Position numbers and translations under genes: made by a program. Positions 18,057 through 25,059 of a stretch of 64,000 nt of DNA are shown here, in pieces (the stretch's first letter is position 1; each line of letters begins with the position of its first letter). The notes beneath the pieces are model-generated. The model was not told the origin of the DNA. It worked only from the letters and a program-made list of their open reading frames with translations, and did no database searches. Source of the DNA: Arthrobacter sp. MYb23 (lineage in GTDB: Bacteria > Actinomycetota > Actinomycetes > Actinomycetales > Micrococcaceae); NCBI RefSeq assembly GCF_002979775.1, contig NZ_PCPR01000014.1, positions 62,001 to 126,000 on the forward strand, given 5' to 3'.

Positions 18057-19757
18057 GTGCAGAATTTCCAAGGAGTAGGGGTAAGCCCTGGCCGCATCAT
18101 TGGTTCCGTCCGCCAGATGCCCAAGCCGGTGAGTGAGCCGCCGTCGGGAGAGCGTCTGGCTTCGGATCTTTCGCCAGAGGAGGCAGTGGCTGGTTTGAAA
18201 GCGGCCGCGCAGTCGGTCCATGACGAGCTCAAGGGACGCGCGGACAGCGCTTCAGGCGACGGCAAGGCCGTCCTTGAAGCCACTGCGCTCATGGCCAAGG
18301 ACACCATGCTCCTGAAATCGGCAGCCAAGCTCATCAACGCCGGATCTTCAGCGGAGCGGGCCATTTGGGAAGCCGGCGCGTCTGTCTCTGAAATGCTGCA
18401 CAACCTGGGCGGCTACATGGCCGAGCGCGCCACCGACGTCCTGGATGTCCGCGCCCGCATCGTGGCCGAACTCCGCGGCGTCCCTGCCCCCGGAATTCCT
18501 GCCTCGGACACGCCGTTCATTCTGGTGGCCGAGGACCTCGCACCAGCCGACACCGCAACCCTGAATCCCGCGGTGGTCCTGGCACTGGTGACTTCCGGCG
18601 GTGGACCGCAGTCCCACACGGCAATCATTGCCCGCTCACTCGGCCTGCCCGCTGTTGTTGCCGCGCACGGCGTTGACTCCGTGGCCGACGATTCCGAGGT
18701 TTACGTGGACGGCGCGGCTGGTTTCGTCGCCGTTTCCCCCTCTGAGGAGCAGCGCGCCGCAGCGACGGCGTGGGCGGAAACCTCCGCCACGCTCGCCGAA
18801 TTCGACGGAAATGGCACGACGGCGGATGGCCACTTGGTGCCGTTGCTCGCCAACGTCGGCGGAGCCAAGGACGCTGTGGCAGCTGCCGCTTTGGGCGCCC
18901 AGGGTGTTGGCCTTTTCCGCACCGAGTTCTGCTTCCTGGAACGCGACACCGAGCCCTCCGTGGACGAGCAAGCCGCCGCTTACAAGGCAGTTTTCGACGC
19001 CTTCCCGGGCAAGAAGGTCGTCCTGCGCACCCTTGACGCCGGCGCCGACAAACCCCTCCCCTTCCTCACGGATGCCTCCGAGCCCAATCCTGCACTGGGC
19101 GTCCGCGGCTACCGCACCGACTTCACCACACCGGGGGTCCTGGAGCGCCAGCTCGAGGCCATTGCGCGGGCAGCCTCAGAATCCGAGGCCGATGTGTGGG
19201 TCATGGCTCCCATGATCTCCACGGCCGCCGAAGCCGGCCGCTTCGCATCCCTGTGCGCTGCAGCCGGAATTCAGACGCCCGGCGTGATGGTGGAAGTTCC
19301 CTCTGCTGCCCTGACTGCAGCCACCGTCCTGCGCGAAGTCGGGTTCGCTTCCCTTGGCACCAACGACCTCACCCAGTACGCCATGGCCGCCGACCGCCAA
19401 CTCGGACCCCTTGCCGAACTCAACACCCCGTGGCAGCCGGCCGTGCTCCGGCTCGTCCAGCTCACCGTGGAGGGCGCCACGCAGGAAGGCTCCGGCCGCG
19501 AAGGCGATCCCAAGCCGGTGGGCGTCTGTGGTGAGGCAGCCGCCGACCCGGCCCTCGCCGTCGTACTCACCGGGCTGGGCGTCACCACACTGTCCATGAC
19601 CGCGCGATCCTTGGCCGCCGTCGGGACTGTATTAAAGACCGTCGCCCTGGAGCAGGCGCAGGAACTCGCGCAACTCGCTTTGTCCGCGCCGAGTGCCCTT
19701 GAAGCCCGCGACTGGGTCCGCGCCAAACTCCCCGTCCTCGAAGAACTCGGCCTCTAG
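18057..19757 (+). CDS. ptsI: Phosphoenolpyruvate-protein phosphotransferase (PTS enzyme I)
   Basis: A 566-residue enzyme I. The start chosen is GTG 18057 (V-Q-N-F-Q-G-V-G-V-S), with GAGGA just upstream; a longer frame from 18009 has no family match at its start. The phosphorylated histidine is in GGGPQSHTAIIARS (His187 from this start, His189 in E. coli). The PEP-binding barrel contains GVGLFRTEFCF and, near the C-terminus, the catalytic cysteine in VGVCGEAAADP. It autophosphorylates from PEP and passes phosphate to HPr, encoded 29 bp downstream. Divergent from tetR-mtlA-mtlD. Confidence 0.96.
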   Translation: MQNFQGVGVSPGRIIGSVRQMPKPVSEPPSGERLASDLSPEEAVAGLKAAAQSVHDELKGRADSASGDGKAVLEATALMAKDTMLLKSAAKLINAGSSAERAIWEAGASVSEMLHNLGGYMAERATDVLDVRARIVAELRGVPAPGIPASDTPFILVAEDLAPADTATLNPAVVLALVTSGGGPQSHTAIIARSLGLPAVVAAHGVDSVADDSEVYVDGAAGFVAVSPSEEQRAAATAWAETSATLAEFDGNGTTADGHLVPLLANVGGAKDAVAAAALGAQGVGLFRTEFCFLERDTEPSVDEQAAAYKAVFDAFPGKKVVLRTLDAGADKPLPFLTDASEPNPALGVRGYRTDFTTPGVLERQLEAIARAASESEADVWVMAPMISTAAEAGRFASLCAAAGIQTPGVMVEVPSAALTAATVLREVGFASLGTNDLTQYAMAADRQLGPLAELNTPWQPAVLRLVQLTVEGATQEGSGREGDPKPVGVCGEAAADPALAVVLTGLGVTTLSMTARSLAAVGTVLKTVALEQAQELAQLALSAPSALEARDWVRAKLPVLEELGL

Positions 19758-19786
19758 CCTTCACTTCCGATCCTTAGGAGAAACCC

Positions 19787-20065
19787 ATGCCCGAACGCAC
19801 AGCCACCATCGCCAGCCGCTCCGGCCTGCACGCCCGCCCCGCCGCCTTGTTCGCCGAGGCAGCCGGCGAGCAGCCCGTGGAAGTCACCATTGCCATGCAA
19901 GGCGAACCTGCCGATGACGCGCTCGACGCCGCCAGCATCCTTTCGCTCATGACACTCGGCGCCGCTAAGGGCGACGTCGTGGTGCTGCGGGCCGAGGGCG
20001 ATGGTGCCGACGCTGCGCTGGACGCACTGGTGAAGCTGCTGGAGACGGACCTGGACGCGGAGTAA
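19787..20065 (+). CDS. ptsH: Phosphocarrier protein HPr
   Basis: A 92-residue HPr. The active-site motif SRSGLHARPAALF places the phosphorylated residue at His15. The regulatory region reads AASILSLMTLGAAKGD with serine at position 50, in the place of HPr Ser46 of Gram-positives. TAGGAGAAA forms a good ribosome site. It relays phosphate from enzyme I to EIIA domains, including MtlA of this cluster, and may be the general HPr of the cell. Confidence 0.95.
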   Translation: MPERTATIASRSGLHARPAALFAEAAGEQPVEVTIAMQGEPADDALDAASILSLMTLGAAKGDVVVLRAEGDGADAALDALVKLLETDLDAE

Positions 20066-20084
20066 CCGCTCGGCACGCGTGATC

Positions 20085-20169
20085 CCCGACGCGCTCCCCG
20101 TTTCGATGGTTCCCTGCCGATCATGCCGTGCGCACGGCATGATCGGCAGGGAACCCCCGAATCGGGTGA
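20085..20169. repeat. 85-bp palindromic repeat, copy 1
   Basis: The core is a perfect 48-bp palindrome without spacer: left arm 20108-20131 (beginning GGTTCCCTGCCGATC), right arm 20132-20155. The whole 85-bp unit, starting CCCGACGCGCTCCCCGTTTC and ending GAATCGGGTGA, recurs in the same orientation at 20921-21005. It encodes no protein. It could work as a terminator for ptsIH, or be a mobile palindromic element (REP/MITE-like). Confidence 0.85.
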
Positions 20170-20201
20170 CAGGGTCGCTCGACCGGGAGTAGGTTCGGGC
20201 T

Positions 20202-20909
20202 ATGAACGAGCGCGCCATCCCCATCCTTCCGTGCAAATACGTGGACGACGTTGTGCCGTTCTACGAGGCCTTGGGCTTCACAGTGACCTTCCGGCAGACC
20301 CGGCCCAACCCCTATGTGTGCTTCAACCGGGGCGGGATCGATCTTCACTTCTTCGGGTTGGAAGCCTTCGAGCCGGAAAACTCCATGGGCACCGCTATTG
20401 TGCTGGTGGAGGATACGGGTGTGCTGTACCAGGAGTTCGCGGCCGGTCTCCGCGCAGCGTTTGGAAAGCTGCCTCTTGCCGGGATTCCGCGAATCACCAG
20501 GCCGCGCCGCAAGCAGGGAACCACTGCCGGGTTCACCGTGGTGGATCCGGGCGGGAACTGGCTCAGGATCAGTGCGCTGGGTGACACGGAGGACGACGGG
20601 TCTGCTTCCGACGGGGCCGGACGGCTGGACCGAGTGCTGATGAACGCCGCGCGGCAAGGCGATGCCCGCGGGGACGAAGTCCGGGCTATCTCGGTGATTG
20701 AGGCGGGGCTTTTGCGTCACGGGGATGCAACGGACGCTGAGAAACTCCCTCTGTTGGTCTACCTCGCCGAACTCCACCACCGCAGCGGGAATCCCGAGCT
20801 CGCTGGATCGGCGCTGGATACAGTCGACGCACTCATACTAAATCCCGCTGAACGTGAGGCCTCGGCCGAGGAACTGGCCACCGCGGCCGAGCTCAGGGGT
20901 GCGTTGTAG
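20202..20909 (+). CDS. VOC/glyoxalase-like protein with helical C-terminal extension
   Basis: A 235-residue protein. Residues 1 to about 125 form one vicinal-oxygen-chelate domain of the bleomycin-resistance/glyoxalase group: it opens AIPILPCKYVDDVVPFYEAL, continues FRQTRPNPYVCFNRGGIDLHFF, and closes with FTVVDPGGNWLRIS. Two such halves bind a drug or metal; here only one is present, so dimerisation is expected. The remaining ~105 residues are helical (LPLLVYLAELHHRSGNPELA, TPR-like). Bleomycin-type drug sequestration is possible but unproven. The gene is bracketed by two direct 85-bp repeats. Confidence 0.8.
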   Translation: MNERAIPILPCKYVDDVVPFYEALGFTVTFRQTRPNPYVCFNRGGIDLHFFGLEAFEPENSMGTAIVLVEDTGVLYQEFAAGLRAAFGKLPLAGIPRITRPRRKQGTTAGFTVVDPGGNWLRISALGDTEDDGSASDGAGRLDRVLMNAARQGDARGDEVRAISVIEAGLLRHGDATDAEKLPLLVYLAELHHRSGNPELAGSALDTVDALILNPAEREASAEELATAAELRGAL

Positions 20910-20920
20910 CAGCCCCGTCA

Positions 20921-21005
20921 CCCGACGCGCTCCCCGTTTCGATGGTTCCCTGCGAACAATGCCGTGCGCACGGCACGATCCGCAGGGAACCCCTGAATCG
21001 GGTGA
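20921..21005. repeat. 85-bp palindromic repeat, copy 2
   Basis: The same 85-bp unit as at 20085-20169 and in the same direction. Here the arms 20944-20967 and 20968-20991 pair with four mismatches, all within the middle of each arm, while the ends (GGTTCCCTGC and GCAGGGAACC) and centre stay paired. It starts 11 bp after the stop codon of the VOC gene. Confidence 0.85.
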
Positions 21006-21075
21006 GGGACGTCATGCGGGGCTGCGGCTCGCGGGGCAGGCCAGCCACGGGCGAGCATCAGGCTAGGCTTCTGCC

Positions 21076-21492
21076 ATGGCATTGATAGCTCCCCGCGCAA
21101 CAGCCGGCCTGCCCGCCGACGAGGCCCGGAATCTGGCTCGCGCCCTCCAGGACAGCAACGACATCACCGTGTTCGTGGATGGCACGGTCCACCGCTTGCC
21201 GAACGAGGCGAGGGACGCCGTCGTCGATCTCCTGGCCAGGCTGAGCCGTGGCGAAACGGTGACAGTCAGCAGCGTGGAGGAAATGCTCACCACCTCGCAG
21301 GCCGCGGAGCTTGCGGGCATCTCCCACACATATCTGCGCAACATGACCGATCGCGGCGAAATCCCGGTGGAGTACCGCGGAACGCATCGGAGGATCCGTC
21401 AGGCTGCCATCATGGCCTGGCTGGAAACCCAGAAGAAGAAGCAGGCCGCGGAAGCTGACAACGCCTCGGATGAGAACAAAGCGACACCGTAG
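21076..21492 (+). CDS. Excisionase-family helix-turn-helix protein
   Basis: A 138-residue protein with a MerR/excisionase-type winged helix at about residues 70-110 (LTTSQAAELAGISHTYLRNM, then IPVEYRGTHRRIRQAAIMAW). The N-terminal ~65 residues, containing ITVFVDGTVHRLP, resemble antitoxins that precede PIN-domain toxins in actinobacteria. No toxin gene follows: the next gene is an unrelated enzyme. The C-terminus is a charged tail. It is probably a DNA-binding regulator or an orphan antitoxin. Ribosome site weak. Confidence 0.78.
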   Translation: MALIAPRATAGLPADEARNLARALQDSNDITVFVDGTVHRLPNEARDAVVDLLARLSRGETVTVSSVEEMLTTSQAAELAGISHTYLRNMTDRGEIPVEYRGTHRRIRQAAIMAWLETQKKKQAAEADNASDENKATP

Positions 21493-21529
21493 CCCAACCC
21501 CTCATCCCGGCATGCTGTTGAATAGCGGT

Positions 21530-22177
21530 ATGCCTTCACGTTCCCCGTCGATTGTCTGGCCCGTGGTCCACCACGAACGCCGTGCCCTGTTGCAGGACCT
21601 GGAGCGCCTTCCAACAGCGCAGTGGCAGACGCCGTCGCTGTGTGCCGGGTGGGATATTCATGACGTCCTGGCCCATGTGATCGATAGCGCCAAGACCACG
21701 CGCCTGAACTTCATTCGCCGGATGATTGCCTCCCGAATGGACTTTGACCGGGATAACGCCGTAGGGGTCGAGCTCGAAAAAACCGCGGACCCTGCGCAGA
21801 CGTTGAACGGGCTGCGCGCCGTGCTTTCGCGGACCTCCGGCCCGCCCGCGAGCTTGGCCACCCGCCTCGTTGAGGCGTTCGTTCATGGCGAGGACATCAG
21901 GCGCCCGCTGGGCATCCGCCGCGACTATCCCGCCGAGCATGTAGCCGCCGCACTCAGCTACCAGGTCAGGACCACCACCAAAATGGGTGGCGGCAAGGAG
22001 ATCGCGGAGGGTTGGCGTTTGGTGGCCACTGACACCTCCTTCCAGCACGGTACTGGCCCGGCAGTTGAGGGGACCGCCCTTGCCCTGCTGCTGGCGGTTT
22101 CCGGGCGGCCCATCGATCAGGACGAACTGAGCGGCCCCGGGGCTCCGGTGTTCCGGCAACGCTTGGATAACCCGTGA
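21530..22177 (+). CDS. Maleylpyruvate isomerase family mycothiol-dependent enzyme
   Basis: A 215-residue DinB/MDMPI-fold protein. The metal-binding pattern is visible: first His in CAGWDIHDVLAHVIDS-type text (residues ~43-55), with later histidines in VEAFVHGEDIRRPLG. This group uses mycothiol as thiol cofactor in actinobacteria for detoxification or transfer reactions; the substrate of this member is unknown. ATG 21530 is chosen since the family text begins soon after; an ATG six codons upstream is also possible. The end overlaps the next gene by 4 bp (GTGA), so the two are cotranslated. Confidence 0.8.
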   Translation: MPSRSPSIVWPVVHHERRALLQDLERLPTAQWQTPSLCAGWDIHDVLAHVIDSAKTTRLNFIRRMIASRMDFDRDNAVGVELEKTADPAQTLNGLRAVLSRTSGPPASLATRLVEAFVHGEDIRRPLGIRRDYPAEHVAAALSYQVRTTTKMGGGKEIAEGWRLVATDTSFQHGTGPAVEGTALALLLAVSGRPIDQDELSGPGAPVFRQRLDNP

Positions 22178-22983
22178 ACGCTCCAGGCAAGAGCAAAGGT
22201 CTGCGCTCTGCCGACGTCCACGGCGCGGGACTGACCGGGCGGATCCTCTGGGCAGAGGGCACGCCCCCGCCTGAACCGGGCGCAGAAACCCGGAACGAGC
22301 CCGCGTACATCTTGATTCATGGGATTGGCGTATCCCACCGCTACTTGGAGCGGCTGCATGCAGTCCTCGCCGCGAGCGCGCCGGTGTATTCGCTGGACCT
22401 GCCCGGTTTCGCCGGGACGCCTAAGCCCGCCCATCAGCTATCTGTGGAGGATTACGGCGCCTTCATTGCCGAAGCCCTCACGTCCTGTGGCATCGATTCC
22501 TATGTGTTGGTGGGTCATTCCATGGGAGCGCAGTTCGCCATTGAGGCGGCTTTGCATGCTCCGGATCAGGTCAGGCAGTTGGTCCTGATGGGGCCGGTGG
22601 TGGACTCCCGGCATAAGAACGTTGGCCGGCAGTCCTTGGCGCTGTTCCTGGACGGGCTGCTCCGTGAGAGCCCGTCATCCAACTGGATCGTTACCTCGGA
22701 CTACTTTCGCTGTGGGCCGCGCTGGTACCTCGCCGAGCTTCGCGCCATGATGGCTTACCGGACCGAAGAGCGGCTGGCGGGCATCGGCGTGCCGGTGCTG
22801 ATTCTGCGCGGTAGCCGCGACCAGGTAGCGGGCCCGGATTGGTCACTGCGGTTGTCCAGGACAGTGGCGCAGGGGCGCCTGGTGGAAATTCCGGGCGTCG
22901 GGCACGTAGCGCAACACATGAGACCCAGGGCTGTGGCGGATGCCATCCGGAGCTTTGTCACCGCCACGACTCCCCACCGCTAA
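22174..22983 (+). CDS. Alpha/beta hydrolase
   Basis: A 269-residue alpha/beta-hydrolase-fold enzyme. The oxyanion segment ILIHGIGVSHRY, the nucleophile elbow GHSMGA (serine), the acid in LRGSRDQVAG and the final histidine in PGVGHVAQH make a full catalytic triad. A lid of about 60 residues lies between. It starts at GTG 22174 overlapping the DinB-like gene, so they may act on one compound, for example an ester made or opened with mycothiol. Substrate unknown. Confidence 0.87.
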   Translation: MNAPGKSKGLRSADVHGAGLTGRILWAEGTPPPEPGAETRNEPAYILIHGIGVSHRYLERLHAVLAASAPVYSLDLPGFAGTPKPAHQLSVEDYGAFIAEALTSCGIDSYVLVGHSMGAQFAIEAALHAPDQVRQLVLMGPVVDSRHKNVGRQSLALFLDGLLRESPSSNWIVTSDYFRCGPRWYLAELRAMMAYRTEERLAGIGVPVLILRGSRDQVAGPDWSLRLSRTVAQGRLVEIPGVGHVAQHMRPRAVADAIRSFVTATTPHR

Positions 22984-23071
22984 GCACTTGAAGAACGACG
23001 CCGGCGCTTGGCTTGGGTGCCGCTTGTCGGGTGGACTGATTCCCGGCTAGGCTGACGGAGCACTCGCATTA

Positions 23072-23085
23072 GTAAGTTTGCTTAC
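23072..23085. promoter_or_regulatory. GTAAG-TTTG-CTTAC dyad upstream of the acidic protein
   Basis: A short perfect dyad, GTAAG (23072-23076) and CTTAC (23081-23085), lies 13 bp before the GTG of the small acidic gene, directly upstream of its GAAAGGG ribosome site. It could be an operator or a small leader hairpin. Confidence 0.35.
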
Positions 23086-23098
23086 GAAAGGGCTGATC

Positions 23099-23362
23099 GT
23101 GACTGACAAAGACTCGAATGAAGAGACCCAAGGCTTCGGCGCCACTGGCGCCACAGGACCTTACGACACGACTTCCGATGCCGACAGCATCCACGACGAT
23201 CCCGATATGCGCCAGGACGAAGACGAGGACCCCGCAGCCTCCGCCAACCCGGACCCGCTGGACGGCAACGTCACGGGGCTGGAACCCGGCGGTGGAGTTC
23301 CCCCGGGCGAAACCCCGCCCGCGGAGGGCAGCATGAGCAGCGACCAAGGCCACGAGGAGTAA
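23099..23362 (+). CDS. Small acidic DUF6480-like protein
   Basis: An 87-residue strongly acidic, Pro/Gly-rich protein with no membrane segment. The C-terminal text [18 protein letters not shown] is, from memory, the signature of DUF6480 proteins found widely in actinobacteria. The GTG at 23099 has GAAAGGG six bases upstream and is preferred to a TTG at 23078. The middle part ([13 protein letters not shown]) is probably disordered. Function unknown; related genes are often stress-linked, but nothing here proves that. Confidence 0.75.
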   Translation: MTDKDSNEETQGFGATGATGPYDTTSDADSIHDDPDMRQDEDEDPAASANPDPLDGNVTGLEPGGGVPPGETPPAEGSMSSDQGHEE

Positions 23363-23364
23363 AC

Positions 23365-23422
23365 ACGTTGCCAACCCGCTGCTACGTTGCTGGCCAGCGA
23401 CGTAACAGCGGGTTCGCAACGT
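23365..23422. terminator. 58-bp spacerless palindrome between convergent genes
   Basis: Left arm 23365-23393 (ACGTTGCCAACCCGCTG...) pairs with right arm 23394-23422 at 26 of 29 positions with no spacer. It begins 2 bp after one stop codon and ends 16 bp before the convergent ligC stop, so it probably terminates both genes. Its arm sequence is related to the hairpin at 43691-43726, suggesting a dispersed repeat family. Confidence 0.7.
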
Positions 23423-23438
23423 ACTTACGGGCTCCCGG

Positions 23439-24503
23439 CTAGCGCAGCTTCAGAATCTCCCCGAGATCGTAGGCAGCTGGCTCCTCCAGCTGCGAATACG
23501 TGCAGCTCTCCGGGGTCCTGTCCGGCCGCCACCTGCGGAACTGCGTGGTGTGCCGAAACCTCTCCCCCTCCATATAGTCGTACTTCACTTCGATCACGAG
23601 CTCGGGCCGCAGGGGCACGAAGGAGAAATCCTTACCTCCGCTCCACCGGCTTTGAGCACCGGGCATGCGTGAACCTCCGGCAGCTTCGTCCTGCTTGGCC
23701 CACTCACCCCATGGGTGCTCGCTAAGTTCGATTTGGTATGGCTCCAGCTCAGCCACCAGGGCCTCCCGCTTGGCCATGGGGAACGATGCCACCACTCCCA
23801 CATGATGCAGCCTGCCGGTGTCATCGTGGAGCCCGAGCAGCATGGAGCCCACAACCTTCGCGGTCTTGTGCCAACGGAATCCCGCCACCACGCAATCCGC
23901 CGTGCGCTCGTGCTTGGTCTTGAACATCACGCGCTTGTTGGGTTGGTAGGCACCATCGAGTGGCTTGGACAGCACCCCGTCCAGTCCCGCACCTTCCAAC
24001 TGCACGAACCACTCCTGCGCCCGTTCCAGGTCGGTCACGGCGGGAGTTACATAGATCGGCGGCTCCGCCTTGGCGAGCGCACTTTCCAGGATGGCGCGGC
24101 GCTCTGAGAACGGCTTGTCCATCAGGTTTTCATCGCCGAGCGCGAGGATATCGAACGCAACCATGGACGCGGGAGTCTTCTCGGCCAGCATCCTCACCCG
24201 GCTGTCGGCGGGGTGAATCCGCTGCTGGAGCACCTCGAATTCGAGCCGGTTGCCCTCGATCAGGATGATCTCGCCGTCGATCACGCACTTGTCCGGGAGG
24301 CTCTTTCGCAGCGCCTCAACAACTTCCGGGAAATAGCGGGTCATCGGCTTCTCGTTGCGGCTCCCCAGGATGATCTCGTCGCCGTCCTTGAAGACAATGG
24401 TCCGGAATCCGTCCCACTTGGGCTCGTAGTGCCCAACATCAGGGATGGCTGGAACGGATTTGGCGAGCATGGGCGAGACGGGTGGCATCACAGGCAGGTC
24501 CAT
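23439..24503 (-). CDS. ligC: ATP-dependent DNA ligase, LigC type
   Basis: A 354-residue ligase. The adenylation domain contains the nucleophilic lysine in EPKWDGFR (Lys29), then LGSRNEKPMTRYFPE, CVIDGEIIL (motif III), and MFKTKHERTADCVV (motif V). The OB domain follows (GSMLLGLHDDTGRLHHVGVV). No nuclease or polymerase domain is attached, as in mycobacterial LigC, which backs up NHEJ or base-excision repair. ATG 24503 gives MDLPVMPP; an in-frame TTG two codons earlier is less likely. It is divergent from a small membrane gene 45 bp away, and no Ku gene is seen in the window. Confidence 0.9.
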   Translation of the reverse strand: MDLPVMPPVSPMLAKSVPAIPDVGHYEPKWDGFRTIVFKDGDEIILGSRNEKPMTRYFPEVVEALRKSLPDKCVIDGEIILIEGNRLEFEVLQQRIHPADSRVRMLAEKTPASMVAFDILALGDENLMDKPFSERRAILESALAKAEPPIYVTPAVTDLERAQEWFVQLEGAGLDGVLSKPLDGAYQPNKRVMFKTKHERTADCVVAGFRWHKTAKVVGSMLLGLHDDTGRLHHVGVVASFPMAKREALVAELEPYQIELSEHPWGEWAKQDEAAGGSRMPGAQSRWSGGKDFSFVPLRPELVIEVKYDYMEGERFRHTTQFRRWRPDRTPESCTYSQLEEPAAYDLGEILKLR

Positions 24504-24548
24504 AGACAATGTCTACCCGCCGGTGCACCGCGAAGCTAGTGTTAGGCC

Positions 24549-24779
24549 ATGGATATCTTGCTCGTGTTGGCGGCAGTGCTTGGCGTCCCGGCCCTGGTGG
24601 CAGGGCTTTGGTACTGGTCCTCACGGCAAAACAGCCGCGGGGTACGTCGCGCAGCAGCGGGCGGGATGCTCGGAATCGCCGACGAGATTTTCCGGCCGGA
24701 AACCCACCAAGCGCATCAGATCCAGAAGATCCAATACGAGCTCCCGGCTCCAGCACCGGCCCCGAAGCCTAAGCGATAG
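24549..24779 (+). CDS. Small single-pass membrane protein
   Basis: A 76-residue protein. The first ~22 residues form one hydrophobic helix (ILLVLAAVLGVPALVAGLWY), followed by a polar tail with GMLGIADEIFRPE and a Pro/Ala/Lys end. No family that I recognise. The ATG follows 45 bp of divergent spacer shared with ligC. Confidence 0.6.
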   Translation: MDILLVLAAVLGVPALVAGLWYWSSRQNSRGVRRAAAGGMLGIADEIFRPETHQAHQIQKIQYELPAPAPAPKPKR

Positions 24780-24852
24780 ACGCCCCTCGTTCGGGCAGGC
24801 CTACCGCCCGTTACATTAATGTGACTTTACTTTCCAGCTCATGTACGGTCTT

Positions 24853-25044
24853 AGGGCGACCCGAATCTCCGCTGGGCCGCTTCCGGATTGACGCCGAGCT
24901 CTGCCGCAATCCGGGATCCGCCAGACCCGCGGCAGAGACGGGGGACCCAGAGTTCCCGGGCTTGTTACCCACAAGCCCTTGGGGTGAAGCCGCCTTGTGC
25001 GGCCGGACGGCCTCGTCCGAACCCGACAGCTAACCTCGAAGGCG
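24853..25044 (+). ncRNA. c-di-AMP riboswitch (ydaO-yuaA type)
   Basis: The leader before the gene at 25060 carries the conserved blocks of the ydaO-yuaA RNA as seen in actinobacteria: GATTGACGCCGAGCTCTGCC (24887-24906), GCAGAGACGGGGGACCCA (24932-24949), GGGGTGAAGCCGCC (24981-24994), and CGAACCCGACAGCTAACCTC (25018-25037). Complementary pieces for the inner helices are present (for example CTGCCGC with GCGGCAG). These RNAs bind cyclic di-AMP and generally switch expression off. In actinobacteria they often precede cell-wall hydrolase or resuscitation-factor genes. End points are approximate. An ACATTAATGT dyad at 24813-24822 lies upstream. Confidence 0.85.
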
Positions 25045-25059
25045 TTGAGAGGCAACACC

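Noticed and set aside
21076..21492. Integrative element excisionase
   Set aside because: No integrase or attachment-site duplication was seen nearby; the similarity is only in the HTH fold.
22990..23040. Hairpin similar to the cycA terminator (TGGCTTGGGTGCC)
   Set aside because: Only the loop-side text is shared; the arms pair poorly, so it was not called as a terminator.
24997..25059. Upstream extension of the Pro/Thr-rich protein
   Set aside because: Those codons fall in the riboswitch 3' part; the ATG at 25060 has a proper ribosome site.
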